This document shows positions 1 through 8,063 of a DNA stretch of 26,345 nucleotides, piece by piece. The notes beneath the pieces are model-generated. The model was not told the origin of the DNA. It saw only the letters and a program-made list of their open reading frames with translations, and did not search any database. This DNA is from DATJJW01 sp035491935. Lineage in GTDB: Bacteria; Pseudomonadota; Alphaproteobacteria; ATCC43930; CGMCC-115725. The position numbers and the translations under genes were made by a program. The stretch lies in assembly GCA_035491935.1 (NCBI GenBank), contig DATJJW010000034.1, positions 1 through 26,345 of the forward strand, given 5' to 3'. Each line of letters opens with the position of its first letter. Position 1 is the stretch's first letter.

Positions 1-2
1 AT

Positions 3-557
3 CCGCTGACCATCCAGGATGTCCTGACCCATGCGCCGCAATGGTGCGCGGCCGGCGCGGCCATCCCCACCGGCAACCTTCCGCTCTCGGTCTGCCAGAA
101 GCCGTTGCAGGTCTCGCTCGATATGGCATTGGACGAACTCACGAAATCCTATGGCGACGACATGAATGCCTGGCGCTGGGGTACGGCGCACAAGGCAACC
201 TTCAATCACGCGGTGTTCAGCCATCTGCCGCCGATGCTGGCCCGGCTGTTCGACCGCGCCGTGCCGGCCGATGGCGGCAACGACACCGTCGATGCCGGCG
301 TCTCGCGCATCAACGACCCCGACCATCCCTATGCGGATGTCCATGGCCCCAGTTTCCGCGCGATCTACGACCTGGCCGATCTCGACCGTTCGGTGTTCAT
401 TGCGGCACCCGGCCAGTCGGGGCAGGTGAATTCCGCCCATTACGACGATCTCCTGCCGCTGTGGCGGAACTTCACCTGGCTGCGCCTGTCCGATTCCGCG
501 GAAATCGGCTCCAAGCTCACCCTGGTGCCGGCCGATCCCGGCCAGCAAGAGGAATAA
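3..557 (+). CDS. Penicillin acylase family protein, C-terminal part (5' end outside window)
   Basis: This reading frame is open from the first bases of the window and ends at the TAA at 555-557, so only about the last 184 residues are present. The fragment has the look of the C-terminal beta-chain end of penicillin amidase/acylase (Ntn-hydrolase) proteins: a stretch reading GQSGQVNSAHYDDLLPLW near its end, which in this family follows the last substrate-pocket strands, and an earlier WRWGTAHKATFNH segment. Family members hydrolyse amide bonds, for example in beta-lactams or acyl-homoserine lactones, usually in the periplasm after autocatalytic cleavage. The catalytic N-terminal serine and the signal peptide would lie upstream and cannot be checked. 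Substrate unknown. The next gene starts 116 bases downstream with its own promoter-like sequence, so they are probably separate units. Confidence 0.8.
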   Translation, partial: PLTIQDVLTHAPQWCAAGAAIPTGNLPLSVCQKPLQVSLDMALDELTKSYGDDMNAWRWGTAHKATFNHAVFSHLPPMLARLFDRAVPADGGNDTVDAGVSRINDPDHPYADVHGPSFRAIYDLADLDRSVFIAAPGQSGQVNSAHYDDLLPLWRNFTWLRLSDSAEIGSKLTLVPADPGQQEE

Positions 558-610
558 GACAGCCGGAAGAGTAGCGGAATCCTGCCGTTTTGCTGCGTTG
601 CGGTACGCGC

Positions 611-640
611 TTGAATTGTGGTTAAAAAAGAGTTTATAAA
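611..640 (+). promoter_or_regulatory. Putative sigma70-type promoter of the acyltransferase gene
   Basis: A TTGAAT (611-616) and a TATAAA (635-640) are separated by 18 bases in a locally AT-rich patch, unusual against the GC-rich surroundings. Transcription would start near 647, about 27 bases before the ATG at 674. Judged by eye only. Confidence 0.45.
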
Positions 641-673
641 GCTCCCAAGGTAGGTGATTTGGGAGACTAGGGC

Positions 674-2743
674 ATGGATGAAAGCGCGCATATTCTAGAT
701 CAGCCGCTCTCTTCCACCCCATCCATATCCCGGCAGGATGCCGAAGCGATCCACGGCGCCAGAACTAAATACCGTGCCGACATCGACGGGCTACGCGCGC
801 TTGCCGTCATCCCGGTCGTGCTTTTCCACTTGGGATTGCCGATCTTCCGCGGCGGATTCGTCGGCGTCGATGTCTTCTTCGTGATCTCCGGCTTCCTCAT
901 CACCTCGATCATCGATCGGGAGATCCGCGAGGGCAGCTTCTCGGTGCTCGGCTTCTACGAGCGGCGGGTCAAGCGTATCTTCCCGGCATTGTTCGTCATG
1001 ATGGCCGTGGTGACGGTGGCCTCGGCGATCATCCTGCTGCCGCCGGAATTCAAGAATTTCGGCCAGAGCGTGGCCGCGACCTCGTTCTTCAGCTCGAACC
1101 TCATGTTCTGGTACCAGGGCATGGATTATTTCGACGGACCGGCGGATCTGAAGCCCCTGCTGCACACCTGGTCGCTGGCGGTCGAGGAGCAGTATTACAT
1201 CGTCTTCCCGCTGTTCCTGCTGTTCGTGCGGTCGGCGCGGACCAGGACCATCGCGCTGGTGCTGACGGCTCTGGTTTCGCTGGCGCTCAGTCAGTACTAT
1301 CTCTCGACCTTGCCAGCGTCCTCGTTCTATCTGCCGCAAAGCCGGGCCTGGGAACTCTTGGCCGGTGCCCTGGTGGCGCTGCGTCCCGGCTGGGCCGAGG
1401 TCAGCGGCAAATGGGCCAATTGGCTGCAGCCGGCAGGATTGCTGGCGATCCTGGCCGCGATGCTGTTCTACACCAATAACACGCCCTTCCCAGGGCTGGC
1501 GGGGCTGCTGCCGGTGCTGGGGGCTTCGGCTGTCGTGTTCTGTGGCGACCGTATCAGCATCGTCAATCCGCTGACCAATCCGGTGGTGATCTTCTTTGGC
1601 AAGATCTCCTACTCGCTCTATCTGTGGCACTGGCCGCTGATCGTCCTCTACAAATACGTCCTGATGCGCGAGATCGGCCGGCTCGACGCGCTCGTGATAT
1701 TCGCGGGTTCGGTGGCGTTGGCCTCGGCCAGCTATTACTTCGTCGAGAGGCCGACCCGCCGCCGAGCCAGTACCGCGTATTGGGGCGGCCGTCCGGCACT
1801 GTTCGGGGCGGGCTTGGCCGCCATGCTGCTATTCACCGGCATCGGGGGCTCCGTCCATCTGACCAATGGCATGCCGCAGCGCCTGGCCGACTACCACCCG
1901 CCGATCACGGTGAAGGAAAGCATGCCGGAGGTGCCGCCGCATTGCTGGATCAGCTTGGTGTCCACCGGCCAGGAATGGGGCGGGACGGCTTGCGCGGTCA
2001 CCAAGGGCAGCCATCTGGCGATGCTGTGGGGCGATTCCTTCGCGCTCCAATACGTCACCGGATTCCACGACGCGGAATCGCTGCTCGACAGCCGCATCCT
2101 GCTGCTGGCCAAATCGGGCTGCCCGCCCTTGCTCGATTATACCCAGCCGATGGAGCCCAATTGCCGGGCCTTCAACAACTTGGCCTGGCAGCGCATCGGC
2201 GAGATGAAGCCGGAAACGGTGATCATTTCGGCACGGTGGATCTACAACGCGCTGGACACCAGCGATCGGGTCGACATGCTGGCGGCTTTGAAACGGACGA
2301 TCGCGGCGTTGGAGAAGCGGCATATCCACGTCGTGCTGATCGGCGAGAGCCCGTCCTACGAGTTCCAGAATACCTACGACTACCTCTACCGGGCGAAGCG
2401 CCTGCATGACGGGCCGATCGTGCCCAAGCTGCAATTCGGCCCCGATTTCGTCCGTGCCATCCAGGATGTCGCGGGGCCGGCCGAATTCGTCAACCCGATG
2501 AAGACGCTGTGCCAGGGTGATGCCTGTTCGCTGTTCATCGGCAAGGACTTCATGACGCTCGATGGTGGCCATTTGACCCGGCCGGCCAGCGACGAGGTGG
2601 TGCGGTCGCTGCTGCGCCAGGATTGCGCCGGACCGCATTACCTGGCCGTCGATTGCCGACAACTCGCCGCGGCCAATCCCCCGGCCACCAATCCTCCTGC
2701 TGGCAATCCTCCTGTTGCGGGTATCGATTCCGCCCATCCCTAG
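674..2743 (+). CDS. Membrane O-acyltransferase (acyltransferase 3 family) fused to a C-terminal SGNH domain
   Basis: The 689-residue protein has an N-terminal acyltransferase-3 domain of many membrane helices (about residues 33-390). It carries the family's R-X10-H motif (R41 to H52) and the typical GVDVFFVISGFLI segment. From about residue 410 follows a soluble SGNH-hydrolase-like domain with a GDS block (nucleophile candidate Ser455) and a DGGH block (D630, H633). This fused architecture is known from OafA/OafB- and OatA-like enzymes that O-acetylate lipopolysaccharide, exopolysaccharide or peptidoglycan: the membrane part passes the acyl group outward and the SGNH part transfers it. The acceptor here is unknown and no polysaccharide cluster is visible. 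The last 25 residues are proline-rich with three NPPA/NPPV-type units. The ATG at 674 is supported by a GGGAG about 8 bases upstream and a promoter-like sequence at 611-640. Confidence 0.9.
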   Translation: MDESAHILDQPLSSTPSISRQDAEAIHGARTKYRADIDGLRALAVIPVVLFHLGLPIFRGGFVGVDVFFVISGFLITSIIDREIREGSFSVLGFYERRVKRIFPALFVMMAVVTVASAIILLPPEFKNFGQSVAATSFFSSNLMFWYQGMDYFDGPADLKPLLHTWSLAVEEQYYIVFPLFLLFVRSARTRTIALVLTALVSLALSQYYLSTLPASSFYLPQSRAWELLAGALVALRPGWAEVSGKWANWLQPAGLLAILAAMLFYTNNTPFPGLAGLLPVLGASAVVFCGDRISIVNPLTNPVVIFFGKISYSLYLWHWPLIVLYKYVLMREIGRLDALVIFAGSVALASASYYFVERPTRRRASTAYWGGRPALFGAGLAAMLLFTGIGGSVHLTNGMPQRLADYHPPITVKESMPEVPPHCWISLVSTGQEWGGTACAVTKGSHLAMLWGDSFALQYVTGFHDAESLLDSRILLLAKSGCPPLLDYTQPMEPNCRAFNNLAWQRIGEMKPETVIISARWIYNALDTSDRVDMLAALKRTIAALEKRHIHVVLIGESPSYEFQNTYDYLYRAKRLHDGPIVPKLQFGPDFVRAIQDVAGPAEFVNPMKTLCQGDACSLFIGKDFMTLDGGHLTRPASDEVVRSLLRQDCAGPHYLAVDCRQLAAANPPATNPPAGNPPVAGIDSAHP

Positions 2744-2753
2744 TGATGCAGCC

Positions 2754-2803
2754 CCTCACGCTGTGTCGTCCGCTGTGGCACAGTATCGGCCATAAGCGTG
2801 AGG
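2754..2803 (+). promoter_or_regulatory. Leader inverted repeat overlapping the Shine-Dalgarno of the threonine ammonia-lyase gene
   Basis: CCTCACGCT at 2754-2762 is perfectly complementary to AGCGTGAGG at 2795-2803 (9 bp). The right arm runs into the ribosome-binding sequence GAGGAGG just before the ATG at 2811. The 32-base interior contains a second small palindrome, CTGTG-G-CACAG. If the RNA folds this way, part of the Shine-Dalgarno is paired. The repeat also lies just after the stop codon of the acyltransferase gene, so it could instead act as a weak terminator or processing site. Confidence 0.4.
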
Positions 2804-2810
2804 AGGAACG

Positions 2811-4052
2811 ATGGATCCGAGCCAGAACCTCTCGGCGGACATCCCGCCCAGCGTGGCGGATATCCATACCGCCGCCGGGGTCATCGCGGGATCGGTCATC
2901 CGCACGCCCTGCCTGCAGGCCGCGGCACTGTCTGCCCAGCTCGGCATGGATGTCGCGCTCAAGCTGGAAACGCAGCAGCGCACCGGTTCCTTCAAGGAGC
3001 GCGGCGCGCTTAATCGCCTGAGCCATCTGGACGCGCAGGAACGGGCGCGCGGCGTCATCGCCATGTCGGCCGGCAACCATGCCCAGGGTGTGGCCTATCA
3101 CGCCCAGCGCCTGGGCATTCCCGCGACCATCGTCATGCCGCAGGATACGCCCTTCACCAAGGTTGAACGCACGGCCGCCTATGGCGCACGCGTGCTGCTG
3201 CGGGGCACGGGGCTGGCCGAGGCACGCGAGGCGGTGGCCGAGATCGTGGCCGAACAGGGACTTGTCCTTGTCCATCCCTATGATGACGCCCATGTCATTG
3301 CGGGCCAGGGCACGATCGGACTTGAGATACTGGCGGACCAGCCGGAGATCGATACGCTGATCGTGCCGATCGGCGGCGGCGGGCTGATCGCCGGCATCGC
3401 CATCGCCGCCAAGGCACTCAAGCCCGACATCGAGATCATCGGCGTGCAGTCGCGGCAATTCCCCTCGATGTACAATGTCATCAAGGACCTGCCTCTACCG
3501 GACTTGCCCGGCCAGACGCTCGCCGAGGGCATTGCGGTCAAGGAGCCGGGCTGGCTGACCCGGCGTGTCGTGCGCGAACATGTCGCCGATATCGTGCTGG
3601 TGAGCGAGGAGCAGATCGAGCGCGCGGTCGAGCTCCTATCCGGCAGCCAGAAGCTGGTCGCCGAAGGGGCAGGGGCGGCGGGCGTCGCCGCGCTCATCGC
3701 GGAGCCGGCGCGCTTCCTCGGCCGCAAACTCGCCACCGTCATCTGTGGCGGCAACATCGATTCCCGCATCCTGGCCTCGGTGCTGATGCGCGGGCTGGTC
3801 AGGGCCGGCCGCATGGTCCGGCTGCGCGCCGAAATCAGCGATTCGCCGGGTACTCTCGCCCGTGTCGCGCGCATCATCGGCGAGGCGGGTGGCAACATCG
3901 TCGAAATCTTCCACCAGCGCCTGTTCCACGACGTGCCGGTCAAGCTGGCCGATCTCGATGTCGTCATCGAGACGCGTGACGGCGAGCATGTGCGCGAGAT
4001 CATCCAGCGCATGCAGGAAGCCGGTTACAAGACGGTGTTATTGTCGAATTAG
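2811..4052 (+). CDS. Threonine ammonia-lyase (threonine dehydratase), PLP-dependent, with ACT domain
   Basis: This cytoplasmic enzyme is predicted to convert L-threonine to 2-oxobutanoate and ammonia, feeding isoleucine synthesis or threonine breakdown. The 413-residue protein has the fold-type II PLP signature with the Schiff-base lysine in TGSFKERG (K62), the SAGNHAQG substrate loop (about 87-94), and the glycine-rich phosphate-binding GGGGLIAG (188-195). A single ACT domain (about 335-413, beginning RLRAEISDSPGTLARV) follows. Length and single ACT domain match the short TdcB/IlvA-like form common in alphaproteobacteria rather than the roughly 510-residue E. coli IlvA with two ACT-like units. 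The ATG at 2811 has a strong GAGGAGG Shine-Dalgarno 5-6 bases upstream. Serine dehydratase side activity is common in the family. The ACT domain suggests amino-acid feedback; the effector cannot be read from sequence. Confidence 0.92.
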   Translation: MDPSQNLSADIPPSVADIHTAAGVIAGSVIRTPCLQAAALSAQLGMDVALKLETQQRTGSFKERGALNRLSHLDAQERARGVIAMSAGNHAQGVAYHAQRLGIPATIVMPQDTPFTKVERTAAYGARVLLRGTGLAEAREAVAEIVAEQGLVLVHPYDDAHVIAGQGTIGLEILADQPEIDTLIVPIGGGGLIAGIAIAAKALKPDIEIIGVQSRQFPSMYNVIKDLPLPDLPGQTLAEGIAVKEPGWLTRRVVREHVADIVLVSEEQIERAVELLSGSQKLVAEGAGAAGVAALIAEPARFLGRKLATVICGGNIDSRILASVLMRGLVRAGRMVRLRAEISDSPGTLARVARIIGEAGGNIVEIFHQRLFHDVPVKLADLDVVIETRDGEHVREIIQRMQEAGYKTVLLSN

Positions 4053-4100
4053 CGTCCGGAGATTGGTGTTCTGGGACCGGTGTTCCTGAGCCCGCCGCGA

Positions 4101-5204
4101 TCAGCCGGTGATCGAGGCGTCGATGGTCGGGCTGATGGCACTCGATTCCGTATCGGTCTCGGTCAGGTCGCGTTCGGTCAGCACACGGTTGCGGCCGGTC
4201 TGCTTGGCCTTGTAAAGCGCGCAATCGGCGCGGGAGATGAAGGCATGGGGCGGTTCGCCCAGCCGATAGCTCGACACGCCGATCGACAGGGTGATATTGC
4301 CCAGATTCTCCTTGGTGTCGCGCTTGACCACGCTCTTGCCGGCGATGGCCTTGCGCAGCCGTTCGGCCAAGCTGATCGCGTGATCGAAATTGCTCTTCGG
4401 CACCAGGATCGCGAATTCCTCGCCGCCGTAACGGGCCGGAACATCCTCCTCGCGCACGCCTTCCTGCAGCGATTTGGCGACGAGCTGCAGCACCATGTCG
4501 CCGAATTGGTGGCCATAGGTGTCGTTGAAGCGCTTGAAGAAATCGATGTCGAGCAGCAGCAGGCATAGCTCGCTGTCGTCCCCGCTCTCCATCATCTCCT
4601 GCATGTGCTGCTTCAACTGGCCGTCGAACAACTTGCGGTTGCCGATGCCGGTCAGCGCGTCGGTCATCGCCTCGCGCGCCGCGCTCTCGACCTGCTTGCG
4701 CAGCTCGCCGATCTCCTCGGTCGATTTCGACAGCTGCTTTTCCAGCACGTCGCTGCGGTCGATCATTTCCTGGGTTTCGACCAGGACGCGGCGCACGATC
4801 TCGCGGATGCGGTCGATCTCCTCGTTCCCGGTGTCGTCCAGGTTGGCGGCCGTCTGGTCCAGGTGCTCGCCATAGGCGCGGGCTTCCTGGCCGGCATTCG
4901 ACAGCATGTTCATGGCCGAGGCGACGGCGCTTTCGATGCGCTGCGAGATCCGGCGCAGGGTTTCGGCCTGGCGGTCGACGCCGAAGAAGCGTTCGTAAAG
5001 GTCGAGGCTGATATCGGGCGAGAAATCCTGGCGATTCGACATCAGAATATTGATGGAACGTTTCAGCGACAGGTTGGAATTCGTCGCGTACGTGAACCAG
5101 ACTGTAAAGTTCTCGGGGGTAGGCGGCACGTGCAGGGCTTCCATCTGGGCGATGGCACGGGCAGCAGATTTCTGGATGGCCTCAATATCGGGCTGATCCA
5201 TCAT
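4101..5204 (-). CDS. Diguanylate cyclase (GGDEF domain) with intact active and inhibitory sites
   Basis: The 367-residue soluble protein has an N-terminal alpha-helical region without recognised sensor domain (about 1-175, coiled-coil-like around 130-175), then a GGDEF domain opening with DALTGIGNR (182-190). The active-site motif is GGEEF (260-264), the metal-binding DID is present (D219), and an RxxD inhibitory I-site (R251-D254) sits five residues before GGEEF. It should therefore make cyclic di-GMP from two GTP and be product-inhibited. No transmembrane segment or signal peptide is seen. The first ATG at 5202-5204 overlaps the TGA of the upstream EAL gene (5201-5203) in an ATGA arrangement with a G-rich ribosome-binding sequence before it, so translation is probably coupled. 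The start could also be the second ATG one codon later. It ends 48 bases from the convergent threonine ammonia-lyase gene. Confidence 0.93.
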   Translation of the reverse strand: MMDQPDIEAIQKSAARAIAQMEALHVPPTPENFTVWFTYATNSNLSLKRSINILMSNRQDFSPDISLDLYERFFGVDRQAETLRRISQRIESAVASAMNMLSNAGQEARAYGEHLDQTAANLDDTGNEEIDRIREIVRRVLVETQEMIDRSDVLEKQLSKSTEEIGELRKQVESAAREAMTDALTGIGNRKLFDGQLKQHMQEMMESGDDSELCLLLLDIDFFKRFNDTYGHQFGDMVLQLVAKSLQEGVREEDVPARYGGEEFAILVPKSNFDHAISLAERLRKAIAGKSVVKRDTKENLGNITLSIGVSSYRLGEPPHAFISRADCALYKAKQTGRNRVLTERDLTETDTESSAISPTIDASITG

Positions 5205-7984
5205 TCCCCCCCGGCCCCAACAGGCCCGTCTGCCGCATAATGTGCATCGCCGTCAAATCCCCCGGTCTCACGCCTTGCTAACATATTTCCGGCAGCTTCG
5301 GCAGACAGAGGATGAGAAAAATAATATCCCTGCGCGAAGTCGCAACCTAAATCACGTAATCTTTCGGCCTGCTCGTAGGTTTCGACGCCTTCGGCTACTA
5401 CCCTTAGTCCGAGATCGTGGCCAAGCTCGATGATCGAGCGCACCAAACGCAGCGCTTCGGCGGCGACTGACATGCGATTGATGAAGGAACGGTCGATCTT
5501 CAGCGCGTAGAGAGGGAATCGGTGCAGGTAGCTCAACGATGAGTAGCCGGTACCGAAATCGTCGAGCATCATCATGATGCCGCGCTGGCGCAGAGCCTCC
5601 AGCGTCTCGACTCCCGCATCGGGATCGTTCATCAGCACGCTCTCGGTGATCTCCAGCTTCAGCCGGCCCGGCGGCATGCGCAGCTTGTCGATGAGCGAAA
5701 GCAGGCGGCCGACGCCGTTGCGGGTCGCGACCTGGCGCGGCGAGAGATTGACCGAGATGCTGAGATCGTCGCCCGCCAGGCCCTGGGCGTCCCAGTTCGT
5801 GAGCAGGTCGGTGGCCTGCTCGATGGCGAACAGCCCCAGCGGATTGATCAGCCCGCTTTCCTCGGCCAGCGGGATGAAGCGTCCGGGCGGGATCAGCCCC
5901 AGCTCGCGATGGCGCCAGCGCATCAGCCCCTCGAAGCCGGTCAGGCGGTTCGAGCCGTCGGCGCCGAGCTCGACCAATGGTTGATATTCCAGGAACACCT
6001 GGCCCAGCCGTTCGGCGGCGACCAGATCGCGGCTGAGCTGGCGGCGCAGATTGGTCTCGCGCAGCAGCGCGTCGTCGAATAGATCGACCCGGCCGCCGCC
6101 ATTGTTCTTGGCATTGTCGAGGGCGAGGCGCGCATTGCGCAGGAGATCGGCACCCGAGGCGGCATCGCCCAGCGTGGGCGCGGCCAGCCCGATCGAGACC
6201 GTGACCGGCATCTCCACCTCGTTGAGCAGGTAGGGATGGTTGAGGTCGGTCAGCATCGCCTCGGCCATGTCATGGGCCGCCAGGTGGTCGCTGACATTGT
6301 GCAGCCAGATGGCGAATTCATCGCTGTCGAGCCGGGCAACCGCGTCCTGAGGGCCGATGCGCTCGGCCAGATGGCGGGCGACGGCGATCAGCAGCGCGTC
6401 GCCGGCCACCGTGCCCAGGCTGTCGTTGACGCGGCGGAACTGGTCGACATTGACCAGGATGATCGCCGTGCCCCAGATCGCGGTGCCGGTATTGCGGATG
6501 TCGACGAGCTGCGAGAAGAAGGCGCGGTTCTTGACCCCGGTGAGACGATCCTCATAGGCCGCGTTGAGGAGGTTCATCTCATAGGTCTTGCGCAGCGTGA
6601 CATCCGACTGCGACCCCGCCATGCGGGTGGTCTTGCCTTCGGTATTGCGGATGGCGATCGCGCGGCAATGCATCCAGGCATAATGGCCGTTGCCGTGGCG
6701 GATGCGGTACTCGGTGTCGAGCTGCGGCGCGCGGCCGGCCATATGCTCGCCGATGGCGTTGCGCAGGTGATCGATGTCGTCCGGATGGACGCGCAGCAGC
6801 CAATCGTCGAGCGCGTTGAGACGCTGGCCGGGCTCGATGCCGACGATCTCCTTCCAGCGGGCCGAATAGTAGACCGTACCGCTCGGGATGTCCCAGTCCC
6901 AGATGCCGTCATTCGAGGCGCGCGAGATCAGCGCGTAGCGCACCTCGCTCGCCAGCAGGGCCTCCTCGGTCGCCTTGCGGTCGGAGATGTCATAGAAGCC
7001 CATGAGGATGGTCGGCTCGCCCTCGAAGGTGATGGCGCGCGCCGAGACCAGGGTCCAGATCACCGTGCCGTCGCTGCTCCAGACCTCCACTTCCTGATTC
7101 TCGACCACGCCGCTGCGGCGGACCAGCTCGGCCAGCTTGTGGCCCTGCTCGGGCTGGACATAGAGCGCGTCGATCCCGTCGGCGGCATTGCGCGACAGGA
7201 GGCCGAATTGTTGATGGAAACGCTGATTGGCGAAGACGATGTGCGGGGAATCGGCACTGACCAGGATGATCGGGATCGGCAGTGCCTCGGCCAGCATCCG
7301 GAAGCGGCCGCCGCGGCGCGGGTGGCCGCGGGAACCGGTCGCGCGCAGATCCCGCACCGCATAACCGCCGGCGGCGCCTACCAGCAGCAGCAGGAGCATG
7401 GTGCCGATGACAATGAGTCCGATCGTCGCGTAGGAAAAGCTGCTGCCGAGTGCGCCGAGCGCCATCAGATGGGTGATCGCCAAACCGGTCAGCGCATTGA
7501 GGATGCCGCTGGTGAGGCCGAGCGGGCCAGGCAAGGCCACGAGCGCGCTGATCGCGGTGGCGCCGGTCATGGCGCCGACACCGAGAGTGAGGCTGGCCAG
7601 CCCCGAGGACACCCGGTCCATGTCGACCAGGCCGCGCAACGCCAGCATATGGCTGGCGGCAGTCAGGACGCCGGCGATGCCGCCGATGGCGACATACATG
7701 CCGAGGCTGCGAGTCTGCCGGTCCAGGCCGAAATTCTCGGGATTGCGGAAATAGGCCAGATGCAGGGGCAGTGTGCCCAGGACCAGTACCGCCAGCGAGC
7801 CCAGCAGATAACGCGTGTCCAGCGCCTCGAAACCCGGATGGATCAGCAGCAGCGCATCCTGGCACAGCCAGAAGCACAGACTCGCCGCCAATACGGAGAG
7901 ATGCCAGTGCAGCCGACGCCGTAGCGAGACACCACCGGATGCGGCATCGGATACGGGAGGTAGGATAGGCGTGAAAGGCGTCAA
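5201..7984 (-). CDS. Membrane PAS-PAS-GGDEF(degenerate)-EAL protein, probable c-di-GMP phosphodiesterase
   Basis: Counting from a TTG at 7982-7984 the protein has 927 residues. Order: several membrane helices (about 27-210), a first PAS (about 225-340), a second PAS with PAC (about 345-470), GGDEF (about 475-640) and EAL (about 650-900). The GGDEF motif reads DSDEF (553-557) and the usual first metal aspartate is N512, so cyclase activity is probably lost. The EAL signature reads EGL (685-687), but the expected metal and catalytic residues are present: E685, N746, E778, D808-D809, K829, E865 and Q885. A phosphodiesterase cleaving c-di-GMP is likely. SHMLAL (111-116) and THLMAL (171-176) loosely recall MHYT repeats of sensor membrane domains. 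The start is uncertain: no ATG or GTG lies between 7984 and 8063 in frame; the next upstream ATG (8269) lies deep in the neighbouring permease gene. Overlaps the cyclase gene by four bases. Confidence 0.85.
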   Translation of the reverse strand: MTPFTPILPPVSDAASGGVSLRRRLHWHLSVLAASLCFWLCQDALLLIHPGFEALDTRYLLGSLAVLVLGTLPLHLAYFRNPENFGLDRQTRSLGMYVAIGGIAGVLTAASHMLALRGLVDMDRVSSGLASLTLGVGAMTGATAISALVALPGPLGLTSGILNALTGLAITHLMALGALGSSFSYATIGLIVIGTMLLLLLVGAAGGYAVRDLRATGSRGHPRRGGRFRMLAEALPIPIILVSADSPHIVFANQRFHQQFGLLSRNAADGIDALYVQPEQGHKLAELVRRSGVVENQEVEVWSSDGTVIWTLVSARAITFEGEPTILMGFYDISDRKATEEALLASEVRYALISRASNDGIWDWDIPSGTVYYSARWKEIVGIEPGQRLNALDDWLLRVHPDDIDHLRNAIGEHMAGRAPQLDTEYRIRHGNGHYAWMHCRAIAIRNTEGKTTRMAGSQSDVTLRKTYEMNLLNAAYEDRLTGVKNRAFFSQLVDIRNTGTAIWGTAIILVNVDQFRRVNDSLGTVAGDALLIAVARHLAERIGPQDAVARLDSDEFAIWLHNVSDHLAAHDMAEAMLTDLNHPYLLNEVEMPVTVSIGLAAPTLGDAASGADLLRNARLALDNAKNNGGGRVDLFDDALLRETNLRRQLSRDLVAAERLGQVFLEYQPLVELGADGSNRLTGFEGLMRWRHRELGLIPPGRFIPLAEESGLINPLGLFAIEQATDLLTNWDAQGLAGDDLSISVNLSPRQVATRNGVGRLLSLIDKLRMPPGRLKLEITESVLMNDPDAGVETLEALRQRGIMMMLDDFGTGYSSLSYLHRFPLYALKIDRSFINRMSVAAEALRLVRSIIELGHDLGLRVVAEGVETYEQAERLRDLGCDFAQGYYFSHPLSAEAAGNMLARRETGGFDGDAHYAADGPVGAGGE

Positions 7985-8063
7985 ATGTGCACCGATGCTG
8001 ATGGCGTCCGGGACCCGGATGAATACCGTCTCTGACCTTAAGCCGTAATTGGGTTTTCCTAAA

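Noticed and set aside
791..1630. 279-residue open frame on the minus strand
   Set aside because: Antisense shadow of the membrane acyltransferase; Gln/Arg/Asp-rich with no recognisable motif.
6236..7924. 562-residue open frame on the plus strand
   Set aside because: It is the complement of the PAS-GGDEF-EAL gene, whose domains and catalytic residues are clear; composition is dominated by Asp, Gly, Arg and Gln, as in antisense frames of GC-rich genes.
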